Translations under genes and position numbers: made by a program
Shown here: in pieces, positions 27,172-34,635 of the stretch
Layout of the letters: every line of letters starts with the position of its first letter
Position numbering within the stretch: the first letter of the stretch is position 1
The notes under the pieces: model-generated
Database searches by the model: none
Seen by the model: only the letters and a program-made list of their open reading frames with translations
Told to the model about the DNA's origin: nothing
Assembly (NCBI GenBank): GCA_030428865.1
Contig: JAUIEK010000007.1
Location: forward strand, 46,983 to 110,982
DNA length: 64,000 bases
From: Bacteroidia bacterium
GTDB taxonomy: Bacteria > Bacteroidota > Bacteroidia > Flavobacteriales > Flavobacteriaceae
Direction: 5' to 3'

Positions 27172-27181
27172 ATTCAGTAAT

Positions 27182-27210
27182 GTTTAGATTGCTAAAATAG
27201 CAAGCTAAAC
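27182..27210 (-). promoter_or_regulatory. Inverted repeat in the leader of the hydroxyproline operon
   Basis: GTTTAGATTGCTA-AAA-TAGCAAGCTAAAC, 13-bp arms with one mismatch, immediately upstream of the first ATG. It may be an operator or an mRNA hairpin close to the start codon. AraC proteins usually bind direct repeats, so an RNA role is at least as likely. Confidence 0.45.
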
Positions 27211-27297
27211 TTATTAGTAATTGCATTATACATTCCATAATTAACACAAAATATTCCCAAATAATATATATATTAAAAATATTGAGTATTATTTGCA

Positions 27298-27305
27298 TAT
27301 ATTTG
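27298..27305 (+). promoter_or_regulatory. -7 element of the araC-type regulator promoter
   Basis: TATATTTG fits TAnnTTTG and lies 23 nt before the TTG start of the regulator. No clear -33 TTG at the right distance is seen. Confidence 0.5.
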
Positions 27306-27328
27306 AAAATGATTAATCATAATTTCAC

Positions 27329-28171
27329 TTGAAAGCATTACCATTTCAAATACCCAAGCCAACCAAGGATTCGCTAATTTATCAAGAAGATTTGGAGTAT
27401 GTTTTTTATGATAAATTCCACCAACATCAAGAAATTCAGTTGAGCTATATTAAAGAAGGTAGAGGAACACTAATTATAGGAGATTCTGTTTCAGATTACC
27501 AAAAAGGAGATGTTATTGTAATTGGTAGTAACTTACCGCATGTATTTAAAAGTGATGATTCTCTACAAGTTAAATCGCACATGCTTACGTTGTTTTTTAC
27601 CAAGAATGGTTTTGGAACGCAGTTTTTTGATACGGAGGAACTCTCTGAGGTTCAATCTTTTTTTAGAAAAGCAGAGAATGGTTTTAAAGTAGTATCCAAC
27701 AAAAAACAATTAGCGTCTATTTTTCTATCACTGAATAAACAAAGTAAGTTAGAACGTTTTATTGCTTTCTTAGAGATTTTACATTTACTAGCCAAAGCCA
27801 AAAAGCAAGCTTTATCGTCTTATGTTTACGAAAAACATTATACAGCTGATGAAGGAAAACGAATGCAAGATATTATGAACTATACAATTAGCCACTACCA
27901 TCAGGAAATTTCAATAACTATTATTGCTTCTGTAGCCAATATGACAAAAAACGCATTTTGTAAATACTTTAAAAAGCGAACTAACAAAACCTACATACAA
28001 TTCTTGAATGAATTACGAATTGAAAACGCCTGCAAATTATTACTTAATAGAAAAGAAATGCCTATCTCTACAATTGCTTATGAATGTGGTTTTGAAAACT
28101 TATCAAACTTTAACCGAAAGTTTAAATTGATTAAGAAAAAAACGCCCTCTCAATACCGAGCAAGGTATTAG
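27329..28171 (+). CDS. AraC family regulator of the hydroxyproline operon
   Basis: A 280-aa regulator with an N-terminal cupin-like sensor domain (HQHQEIQLSYIKEGRGTLIIGD, GDVIVIGSNLPHVF) and a C-terminal pair of helix-turn-helix motifs (ISITIIASVANMTKNAFCKYFKK and PISTIAYECGFENLSNFNRKFK). The only start giving the full cupin domain is TTG at 27329, because a stop codon lies three codons upstream in frame. It is divergent from the catabolic operon and the natural candidate for its inducer-responsive activator. The 3' end overlaps the convergent MmcQ-type gene by 4 nt. Confidence 0.9.
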   Translation: MKALPFQIPKPTKDSLIYQEDLEYVFYDKFHQHQEIQLSYIKEGRGTLIIGDSVSDYQKGDVIVIGSNLPHVFKSDDSLQVKSHMLTLFFTKNGFGTQFFDTEELSEVQSFFRKAENGFKVVSNKKQLASIFLSLNKQSKLERFIAFLEILHLLAKAKKQALSSYVYEKHYTADEGKRMQDIMNYTISHYHQEISITIIASVANMTKNAFCKYFKKRTNKTYIQFLNELRIENACKLLLNRKEMPISTIAYECGFENLSNFNRKFKLIKKKTPSQYRARY

Positions 28172-28533
28172 ATTCCTTCGAGTTCTTCTTTCATTTTTTT
28201 GCTTAATCCTTGCACAACTAAATCATATGAGTGATCAATTAGCTCCAACAAAAGTTGATTTGAAACATCATTATTAACCTCTACTGTATTCCAATGTTTT
28301 TTGTTCATATGAAATCCAGGCTCAATGGCTTCATATTCTTCTCTCAGCTCTATTGCTTTTTCTGGATTACATTTTAAGTTAATTTTTGTCTCTCCTTTCT
28401 CCCACCGATCCAAACCGGCTAGTGCAAACATTTTTCCCATTACTTTAAAAACAAGAGTAACTTCATCAAAAGGAAAATGTTCTGTTACTCCTTTTTTAGC
28501 CAAACAATAATCTCTAAGTTGTTCTATATTCAT
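28168..28533 (-). CDS. MmcQ/YjbR family protein
   Basis: A 121-aa protein of the MmcQ/YjbR fold (MNIEQLRDYCLAKKGVTE, FPFDEVTLVFKVMGKMFAL, HMNKKHWNTVEV, LIDHSYDLVVQGL). The family has a CyaY-like fold and is often described as DNA-binding, without a settled function. Length is normal. The start is 17 nt after the cyclase gene. Confidence 0.88.
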   Translation of the reverse strand: MNIEQLRDYCLAKKGVTEHFPFDEVTLVFKVMGKMFALAGLDRWEKGETKINLKCNPEKAIELREEYEAIEPGFHMNKKHWNTVEVNNDVSNQLLLELIDHSYDLVVQGLSKKMKEELEGI

Positions 28534-28550
28534 ATTTCTATAGATTCAAA

Positions 28551-29297
28551 TTACACAATAATCTCAAACAAAACAGGCTTACTCGGAGCAGCATCGTTTT
28601 CAAACGGCGCCACCATTAGATTTAAGAAATACGTTCCGTCACTTACAGTATTTGGCACGTAAATTAACTCCGTAATTGTTGCTTCTGTTCTTACTTGCTC
28701 TTTTGTATTCCAAAAAGCATTGTGCGACAACAGCTTTCCTTCATCTTTCTCCTTATCAACAGAAGGTAAATCAATTAACAGATGTTTAATTCCTTTTTCA
28801 CGTAAATAGATAGCGCTTTCTTCCAACAAATATGGAGGATTGGTGTTTAAATAATCTGCATTTTTTTTGTCTAGTAAATTAGGCATTGTCCTAATCACAA
28901 TCGCATCTCGTTTTTTATTACCTAACGCATATTGCAACTGTTTTTTTGTAATAACAAAATCACTTTTTTGTTTTATAGGCGGAATCGTAATTAACTCTGC
29001 TAAGAAAAAAAATTGTTGTAAATACTGATTAATAGATTGTTTTTCTTTTGTTATATGCCCAACAGTTTCAGTATGCGTACAATGCGAGTGTGGATTAAAA
29101 TAAATGTCATAAAAATTTACATCTCCTCCCTCAGCAACACTTCCTATCCAATCTCCCATTTCAACCGCCTTAAAACTTGACTTTTTAGAATACCAAGCAT
29201 TTACCGAATGATTTGAATTTACGGGAATGGAAATATCGATCGGTTTTGATAAATCTATTTGGTATTTTTTAGCATTATATTCTATGGTTGCTTTCAA
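28551..29297 (-). CDS. Cyclase / kynurenine formamidase-like metal hydrolase
   Basis: A 248-aa protein of the putative cyclase family, which includes kynurenine formamidase and isatin hydrolase. The metal-binding histidine cluster is at H70, H72 and H75 in NPHSHCTHTETVGH, and a downstream LLIDLPSVD segment fits the family. The usual HxGTHxD is changed to HSHCTHTE, so activity on kynurenine is not assured. No tryptophan-degradation genes are adjacent. It overlaps the hemW stop by 4 nt (ATGA) and is probably translationally coupled to it. Confidence 0.82.
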   Translation of the reverse strand: MKATIEYNAKKYQIDLSKPIDISIPVNSNHSVNAWYSKKSSFKAVEMGDWIGSVAEGGDVNFYDIYFNPHSHCTHTETVGHITKEKQSINQYLQQFFFLAELITIPPIKQKSDFVITKKQLQYALGNKKRDAIVIRTMPNLLDKKNADYLNTNPPYLLEESAIYLREKGIKHLLIDLPSVDKEKDEGKLLSHNAFWNTKEQVRTEATITELIYVPNTVSDGTYFLNLMVAPFENDAAPSKPVLFEIIV

Positions 29298-30427
29298 TGT
29301 ATATTGATTTTGAATAAGTCTGATGCTATTCCGTCTGCTAAAAATAATCCTTTTTTAGTAGTTCTCAACACTCCTTTTTCAACATACAAAAATTGCTGAG
29401 AAATATATTTTTCTGCTTGATTTTTTAGATATGTAAGAAATAATTCTCCGAATTTTTCTTGAACTTCTATTAATGATATTCCCCATTTGGTGCGTATTCG
29501 TGTCATTATATACTCATTATACTGATCTGTAATAGACAACATTTCTCTTTCTATTGGCAATTGATTTTCTTGTATAGCTTTTATGTATTTGGTGTTATTT
29601 CTTACATTCCATCCACGTTGTTTTCCGTTGTATGAATGGGCACTTGGCCCAATTCCTAAATACGATTTTCCTTGCCAGTACGCTGAATTATTTTTGCTAA
29701 AAAATCCTTTTTTACCAAAATTTGATAATTCATAATGCTCAAAATCTGCTTTATTTAATGCAGCCACTAATATGTAAAATTGTTCTTGGGCTTGTTCTTC
29801 ATCTATTTCAGAAATAACTTTTTTCTTGATAAATGTTTCCAGTGCTGTTTTTGGCTCTACCGTAAGAGCATAACTAGAAACATGAGGAATATTAAATAAT
29901 AATGCCGTTTCTATATTATAGCGCCAATCTTCATTACTTGAATTTGGAATTCCATAAATCAAATCCAGCGAAATATTCTCAAAAAATTGAGTAGCTATAT
30001 CTAAGCTTTTTTTAGCTTCTTCAGAATTGTGAGCACGATTCATTAATTGCAAATCTCTATCTATAAAAGATTGAATTCCGATACTCAACCGATTTACTTT
30101 ACTTCTTGATAACTCAACAATTTTCGATTGCGTTAAATCATCTGGATTTGCTTCTAAAGTAATTTCGGGGTTTCTATTTACTGAATAATACTCATAAACA
30201 GCATTAATAATTGAATCTATTTCTTGCTGTGACAGTAAACTTGGCGTTCCACCCCCAAAATAAATGGTTTCTATTTGCTCATTGTTTAACTCATTTTTAC
30301 GTAATTGAATTTCTTTAATAAGAGAATCAACAAGGATATTTTTCTTTTTTAAAGAGGTTGAAAAATGAAAATCACAATAGTAACAGGCTTGTTTACAAAA
30401 AGGAATATGAATATAAATCCCTGCCAC
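29294..30427 (-). CDS. hemW: HemW-type radical SAM heme chaperone
   Basis: 377 aa, the length of HemW. The radical SAM cysteines are C11, C15 and C18 (CKQACYYC), followed by the extra aromatic/Cys pattern DFHF typical of HemW and HemN. The GGGTPSLL motif (about 58-65) binds SAM. HemW inserts heme into respiratory proteins; the coproporphyrinogen oxidase HemN is longer and has a different N-terminus. It overlaps the ruvC stop by one base (TAATG). Confidence 0.92.
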   Translation of the reverse strand: MAGIYIHIPFCKQACYYCDFHFSTSLKKKNILVDSLIKEIQLRKNELNNEQIETIYFGGGTPSLLSQQEIDSIINAVYEYYSVNRNPEITLEANPDDLTQSKIVELSRSKVNRLSIGIQSFIDRDLQLMNRAHNSEEAKKSLDIATQFFENISLDLIYGIPNSSNEDWRYNIETALLFNIPHVSSYALTVEPKTALETFIKKKVISEIDEEQAQEQFYILVAALNKADFEHYELSNFGKKGFFSKNNSAYWQGKSYLGIGPSAHSYNGKQRGWNVRNNTKYIKAIQENQLPIEREMLSITDQYNEYIMTRIRTKWGISLIEVQEKFGELFLTYLKNQAEKYISQQFLYVEKGVLRTTKKGLFLADGIASDLFKINIH

Positions 30428-30978
30428 TAACCAATTTTTTTAGGGTTTTGTTTTACAAAAGCTGCCCATCCTGAATAATTTTTACTTTGAGCTGGTCTCC
30501 CTAAATTATAAAAATGACAAACAGCAGCTGCCAAACCATCAGTAGCATCTAAATTTTTAGGCAGTTCTTTTATTTGCAATAAGCTTTGTAACATTTTAGC
30601 AACCTGTTCTTTACTGGCATTACCATTTCCTGTAATTGCCATTTTAATCTTTTTTGGTGAGTATTCCGTGATAGGAACTTCTCTAGCCAAACCCGCTGCC
30701 ATAGCAACACCTTGTGCCCTACCCAATTTTAACATTGATTGCACATTCTTACCATAAAAAGGAGCTTCTATTGCAATTTCATCAGGGCAATAAGTATCGA
30801 TGAGCTCTGTGGTTCGTTCAAATATTAATTTGAGCTTTAAATAATGGTCTTCATATTTTTTTAGGTGTAATTCATTCAATTGAAGAAACGCTGCTGTTTT
30901 TCCAACCACCTTGATAAGACCAAAACCCATAATTGTGGTACCTGGATCGATTCCTAAAATGATTTTCTCTGAACTCAA
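30427..30978 (-). CDS. ruvC: Holliday junction resolvase RuvC
   Basis: Endonuclease that resolves recombination junctions with RuvAB. Acidic active-site residues are in ILGIDPGTT (first Asp), AIEAPFYGKN (Glu) and NLDATDGLAAAVCHF (last Asps). The frame is open to 31029, but that region belongs to the small membrane protein at 30990-31121. The start most likely is TTG at 30978, which gives MSSEKIILGIDPGTT and 183 aa, the normal RuvC length. No ATG is available near this point, so a TTG start is the best reading. Confidence 0.9.
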   Translation of the reverse strand: MSSEKIILGIDPGTTIMGFGLIKVVGKTAAFLQLNELHLKKYEDHYLKLKLIFERTTELIDTYCPDEIAIEAPFYGKNVQSMLKLGRAQGVAMAAGLAREVPITEYSPKKIKMAITGNGNASKEQVAKMLQSLLQIKELPKNLDATDGLAAAVCHFYNLGRPAQSKNYSGWAAFVKQNPKKIG

Positions 30979-30989
30979 AAAACTTATTT

Positions 30990-31121
30990 CTAAAACAATT
31001 TTTCTAGTAAGGGTTCTGCAAAAAACCACAGAAGTAAAACAACAACTAACAATAAAACCAAAAAGATTCCTTTTTTAGGATTCGGTTTTTTACGATTTCC
31101 AATAGGTCTTTTAAATTCCAT
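30990..31121 (-). CDS. Small single-pass membrane protein (43 aa)
   Basis: ATG at 31121 to TAG at 30990. The N-terminal half is basic (MEFKRPIGNRKKPNPKKG), then comes one hydrophobic helix (IFLVLLLVVVLLLWFFA, residues 19-35), then EPLLEKLF. The positive-inside rule places the N-terminus in the cytoplasm. It is directly upstream of ruvC with 11 nt between its stop and the ruvC TTG start. Function unknown. The composition pattern (charged head, clean helix) makes chance unlikely, but homologues would have to be checked. Confidence 0.65.
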   Translation of the reverse strand: MEFKRPIGNRKKPNPKKGIFLVLLLVVVLLLWFFAEPLLEKLF

Positions 31122-31155
31122 AACGGTAATTTTGACTTACTACAAGTATACGCAT

Positions 31156-31818
31156 TTAAGCTTTAACAGCTCTTAACATTTCTCTTTTTCCTGGAGGACC
31201 AGGAAGACGCTCTACAGTAAAACCAACAGTTTGCATCGCTCTTCTAACACTCCCTTTTGCTGAGTATGTTACTAAAACACCCTTTTTTTTAAGAGCTAAA
31301 AACATGTTCTCGAAAAGAGTTTCTGTCCAAAGTTCTGGCTGAACTCGAGCACCAAACGCATCGTAATAGATTAAATCAAAAGCATCTATTGTTCTAAAAT
31401 CTTCAAAAAACAGTTGCTTTTTAATAAACGAAAAATGATTAGAAATTGTATGATTCTCGTTCCAAGAAGTTGTATGAAGCTTACTAAAGACATCTCTATA
31501 ATTTAAAGCATTTAGCTGTTCTATATAATTCAAATTAATTAACTCTTCTTCTTTTACTGGATAAGCTTCAACACCTGTGTAGTAAATCATTTTTTCTTCT
31601 TCTAGAGAATGTAAAAAAGTTATAAACGCGTTTAGACCGGTTCCAAAACCCATTTCTAAAATAGAAATTTCTTTTTTAGAAATGAGTTCTAGTCCGTGCT
31701 TAATAAAAACATGATAGGCTTCTTGAATGGCTCCATGTTTGGAATGATAATGCTCATTCCATTCAGGCAGATAAATGGTTTTTGAGCCATCAGAAGTAAC
31801 AATTATCTCTCGCTTCAA
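31156..31818 (-). CDS. mnmD: MnmD-type tRNA methyltransferase (MnmC N-terminal domain alone)
   Basis: 220-aa SAM-dependent methyltransferase matching the N-terminal half of MnmC, which methylates 5-aminomethyl-2-thiouridine at the wobble position of tRNA. The SAM motif is ILEMGFGTGLNAFITFL (about 53-69), and the catalytic-loop region is FDLIYYDAFGARVQPELWT. The C-terminal VLVTYSAKGSVRRAMQTVGFTVERLPGPPGKREMLRA is typical. The FAD oxidase half of MnmC is missing, as in stand-alone MnmD. Confidence 0.9.
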   Translation of the reverse strand: MKREIIVTSDGSKTIYLPEWNEHYHSKHGAIQEAYHVFIKHGLELISKKEISILEMGFGTGLNAFITFLHSLEEEKMIYYTGVEAYPVKEEELINLNYIEQLNALNYRDVFSKLHTTSWNENHTISNHFSFIKKQLFFEDFRTIDAFDLIYYDAFGARVQPELWTETLFENMFLALKKKGVLVTYSAKGSVRRAMQTVGFTVERLPGPPGKREMLRAVKA

Positions 31819-32238
31819 CTACTTGATGTATAATTTTTTGATTTTTGGTATAGGGCCAAGACAAGTAGATTTATGACAAGTGATACAGCTATTTATAATA
31901 TTATTATGCTTTACAGTTAATGAAGCTGCAGAATCATCAAATAATTTATTTAACGTAGATAAATAATAATCTGAATAATCTTTAAAAGCTTCAGTTCTAT
32001 CATTTGGATCTGTAAGCTTTGCTATGTGAATATTAGTAAATTCCTCAGGAAATTCTAGAGGTTGTTCCCCGCTTAGAATCAACTGTTTATTTTCAGCATT
32101 TTTCGCATACATTTTTGACATTAAAATAGCCATTTCTGATGGTTTATAAATGTTATTTCCATTTTCAGGTTTTTTTTCTTTTTCAGATTGGCAACTCAAA
32201 AAAATGGCTATGCAGAAAAGTATGAGACCCTGCTTCAT
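31819..32238 (-). CDS. Lipoprotein with a C-terminal heme-binding CxxCH motif
   Basis: 139 aa. The N-terminus is a lipoprotein signal (MKQGLILFCIAIFLSCQSE, lipobox FLSC). The single c-type heme motif CITCH lies near residues 119-123, close to the C-terminus, followed by GPIPKIKKLYIK. A C-terminal CxxCH after a helical region is the pattern of class II cytochromes c, so a small electron-transfer lipoprotein is plausible. I do not recognise a named family. Its start overlaps the stop of the DUF4920 gene by one base. Confidence 0.75.
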   Translation of the reverse strand: MKQGLILFCIAIFLSCQSEKEKKPENGNNIYKPSEMAILMSKMYAKNAENKQLILSGEQPLEFPEEFTNIHIAKLTDPNDRTEAFKDYSDYYLSTLNKLFDDSAASLTVKHNNIINSCITCHKSTCLGPIPKIKKLYIK

Positions 32239-32759
32239 TATTCTTTCATTAAAACACCATGTGCTTCAAAAGCAAATTCTATTTTTGGCTCTGTTATTGC
32301 GTCAATCTCTTCTTTTGACTTTCCTGCATCTTCTGCAAAATGTTTCAATTCATCAACAGGAGTTTCTTTAATAATTGCTTTCCCTTCTACAATCACTTCT
32401 TTTCCTTTAGAGTCTAATGGCATAAAGAATCCATAGTCTTTAAAGCGAACCATCGTTTCTGTATTGTCATCTAATTTAAGTTTCATCCAACATCCTTTTT
32501 TTGTACAAACCTCATTTATCTTAGAGTTAAATTTTACTTCAAGAGTATCTCCTAGCTGCATCGTTTTAAATTTTTCTAACATGTCTGTAGCCGAAATAGA
32601 ACTCTCTGATTCTATTTTTTCTCCAAAAGAAGCATATCCGTTTACAATGGTTTTCGATGTTTGTTCTACTTCTTTTTCAGTTTTATGTTGCTTTGATTTT
32701 TCTTCTTTACATGCAACTACAACTAACATTATCAATGCTAAAAGAATAAATTTTTTCAT
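32238..32759 (-). CDS. DUF4920 lipoprotein
   Basis: 173 aa with a lipoprotein signal (MKKFILLALIMLVVVACKEE, lipobox VVAC). The body matches DUF4920: YASFGEKIE, MLEKFKTMQLGDTLEVKFNSKINEVCTKKGCWMKL, FKDYGFFMPLDSKGKEVIVEG. The conserved CxxxGCWM motif (near 97-103) suggests metal or thiol chemistry in the periplasm. It is paired with the CxxCH lipoprotein gene, so the two could act together in metal or redox handling; this is inference. Confidence 0.85.
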   Translation of the reverse strand: MKKFILLALIMLVVVACKEEKSKQHKTEKEVEQTSKTIVNGYASFGEKIESESSISATDMLEKFKTMQLGDTLEVKFNSKINEVCTKKGCWMKLKLDDNTETMVRFKDYGFFMPLDSKGKEVIVEGKAIIKETPVDELKHFAEDAGKSKEEIDAITEPKIEFAFEAHGVLMKE

Positions 32760-32839
32760 AATATTTTAAACAGTTAAATTTTAAACAAATATAGTATTAC
32801 TAGTCAAATAGAGGTCAGACTGCAGCATAAAAACTATGA

Positions 32840-32847
32840 TATTTTTG
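32840..32847 (+). promoter_or_regulatory. -7 element upstream of the second branched-chain aminotransferase
   Basis: TATTTTTG, exact fit to TAnnTTTG, 34 nt upstream of the ATG at 32882. The -33 element is not obvious. Confidence 0.5.
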
Positions 32848-32881
32848 TACATTTGCAAAACTTTCAAAGAAAATTCAGTTC

Positions 32882-33937
32882 ATGAATACAACGATAAAGG
32901 TTACTCTAACAGACCATTCAAAAATTAATGAAGTAGATTTTAACAACCTTTTATTTGGAAGGGTTTTTACAGATCATATGTTTGAATGTGATTTTGTAGA
33001 TGGCGAATGGGTAAATCCTGTTATCAAACCTTATGGCCCTTTTGAAGTTGAACCTTCTGCTCGAGTTTTTCATTACGGACAAGCTGTTTTTGAAGGAATG
33101 AAAGCGTTTAAAGATGATAATGATACTATCTTTATGTTTAGACCTGATGAAAACTTTAGAAGAATTAACAAGTCTGCAAAACGCTTAGCAATACCAGAAT
33201 TTCCTGAAAATTTGTTTTTTGATGGGCTAACGAATTTGTTGAGAATTGAAAAAAATTGGATTAAAAAAGGCAGAGGGAACTCTCTTTACATTCGTCCTTT
33301 TGTAATTGCTACAGAAGGAGCTATTGCTGCTTCTCCTGCTAGCAAGTATAAGTTTATGATTATCTTATCTCCTGCACAGAGTTACTACAACCAAGATGTT
33401 CGGGTTCTATTTGCAGAGAAGTATAGTAGATCTGCAGACGGTGGAGTAGGTTTTGCCAAAGCTGCAGGGAATTATGCCGCTCAGTTTTACCCTACAAGTT
33501 TAGCTCATGAAAAAGGATACCAACAAATTATTTGGACAGACGCCAGCACACATGAATATCTAGAGGAAGCAGGAACCATGAACATCTTCTTTCGTGTAAA
33601 TGATATGCTGCTAACAGCTCCAACTAATGATAGAATATTAGATGGAGTAACTCGAAAATCTGTTATTCAACTTGCAAAGGATAATGATATTGAGATTGAG
33701 ATACGAAGAGTTTCTGTTGCTGAAATTAAGGAAGCAGCAAAAAAAGGAGAATTACTAGAAATTTTTGGAAGCGGAACAGCTGCTGTTATTAATCCTATTC
33801 ATGGTTTTGAACACGGTGGTGATATATTTGACTTGCCAAAATTAGAAAACTCATACGCTAGTTTATTCAAACAACAATTAATGGATATTCAATATAATTT
33901 GACAGAAGATCCGCATAATTGGCGTTATAAAGTGTAG
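32882..33937 (+). CDS. Branched-chain aminotransferase, long (BCAT2-like) type
   Basis: 351-aa class IV PLP aminotransferase, about 55 residues longer than the IlvE at 918-1805 and of the subtype shared with eukaryotic BCAT. The PLP lysine is K193 (VGFAKAAGNYAAQ). The class IV signature EYLEEAGTMNIFF lies at about 226-238. It is monocistronic with its own promoter and no leader attenuator, so it is regulated separately from the ilv genes. A role in branched-chain amino acid catabolism or in balancing the pool is plausible. Confidence 0.92.
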   Translation: MNTTIKVTLTDHSKINEVDFNNLLFGRVFTDHMFECDFVDGEWVNPVIKPYGPFEVEPSARVFHYGQAVFEGMKAFKDDNDTIFMFRPDENFRRINKSAKRLAIPEFPENLFFDGLTNLLRIEKNWIKKGRGNSLYIRPFVIATEGAIAASPASKYKFMIILSPAQSYYNQDVRVLFAEKYSRSADGGVGFAKAAGNYAAQFYPTSLAHEKGYQQIIWTDASTHEYLEEAGTMNIFFRVNDMLLTAPTNDRILDGVTRKSVIQLAKDNDIEIEIRRVSVAEIKEAAKKGELLEIFGSGTAAVINPIHGFEHGGDIFDLPKLENSYASLFKQQLMDIQYNLTEDPHNWRYKV

Positions 33938-33990
33938 AATTTTAAATAATATTCATCGCTTTTTAAAGCTCTTTCTTTTTATTTATCAAA

Positions 33991-34377
33991 CTAATTCTCT
34001 AAAATCTCTTTTATGTTGGGCTTAAAGTAATTAGGGCCTTTTAAAACTTTTCCGTCTTCTCTATAAATTGGGTTTCCGTCTTCTCCTAATTTACTCATAT
34101 TACTTCGTTGTATTTCATCAAATACTTCAACAATTTTATGCTGCATACCATGCTCTATAATTGTTCCTGCCAAAATATAAAGCATATCACCAAGCGCATC
34201 TGCAACTTCCACCAAATCATTATTATTTGCTGCTTCTAAATATTCTTCATTTTCTTCTCTCATTAGTTTATAACGAAGCAGGTTCCTTTCTTTTCCTATG
34301 TTGGCTATTGGTTTATTTTGAATTCCTAATCCAAAAGCTTCGTGAAATTCATGCACTGCGTCTATATACTTTTTCAT
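33991..34377 (-). CDS. MazG-like nucleotide pyrophosphohydrolase
   Basis: 128-aa all-alpha NTP pyrophosphohydrolase. The metal-binding motif EENEEYLEAAN (about 37-47) plus DALGDMLYILAGTI (about 61-74) follows the EExxE...ExxD pattern of MazG/HisE enzymes. The C-terminus (GNPIYREDGKVLKGPNYFKPNI) resembles phosphoribosyl-ATP pyrophosphohydrolase-like proteins. No his genes are near, so house-cleaning of aberrant nucleotides is the likely role. Confidence 0.88.
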   Translation of the reverse strand: MKKYIDAVHEFHEAFGLGIQNKPIANIGKERNLLRYKLMREENEEYLEAANNNDLVEVADALGDMLYILAGTIIEHGMQHKIVEVFDEIQRSNMSKLGEDGNPIYREDGKVLKGPNYFKPNIKEILEN

Positions 34378-34414
34378 CTATTACTTTATTTAAAATTGAG
34401 TATTTGTTTCTTTG

Positions 34415-34422
34415 TATTTTTG
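34415..34422 (+). promoter_or_regulatory. -7 element of the small membrane protein gene at 34441
   Basis: TATTTTTG, exact TAnnTTTG match, with ATTG 16 nt upstream as a short-spaced -33. It lies within the longer open frame, showing that translation starts at ATG 34441 and not upstream. Confidence 0.55.
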
Positions 34423-34440
34423 CTAAAAATATACCTTTAT

Positions 34441-34632
34441 ATGTTTACTACAGGCAAAATTATCTTTGCAATCTGTTTCATTATCGCTTTTATAACCTTA
34501 ATGGTTTTTAGTTATAAAAAAGACACAAGTCGTCATAAAATACATTATAAAAATGCGGCTAAAAAAGTAGCTTTATACGGATTACTTGTTATTATTATTT
34601 TTGTTCTAATACGTTATGTTACAAGCAACTAG
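34441..34632 (+). CDS. Small two-helix membrane protein (63 aa)
   Basis: Starting at ATG 34441 (MFTTGKIIFAICFIIAFI) the protein has one hydrophobic helix at about 6-22, a basic middle (SYKKDTSRHKIHYKNAAKK) and a second helix at about 43-58, ending YVTSN. Function unknown. The frame runs further upstream to 34342, but that part overlaps the MazG-like start region and the promoter. It converges on the Kir-type channel gene with only 3 nt between stops. Confidence 0.75.
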   Translation: MFTTGKIIFAICFIIAFITLMVFSYKKDTSRHKIHYKNAAKKVALYGLLVIIIFVLIRYVTSN

Positions 34633-34635
34633 TAG

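Noticed and set aside
27116..27298. Minus-strand 60-codon frame at the start of the hydroxyproline operon
   Set aside because: It lies over the promoter, the inverted repeat and the deaminase start; the peptide is hydrophobic only because the DNA is AT-rich.
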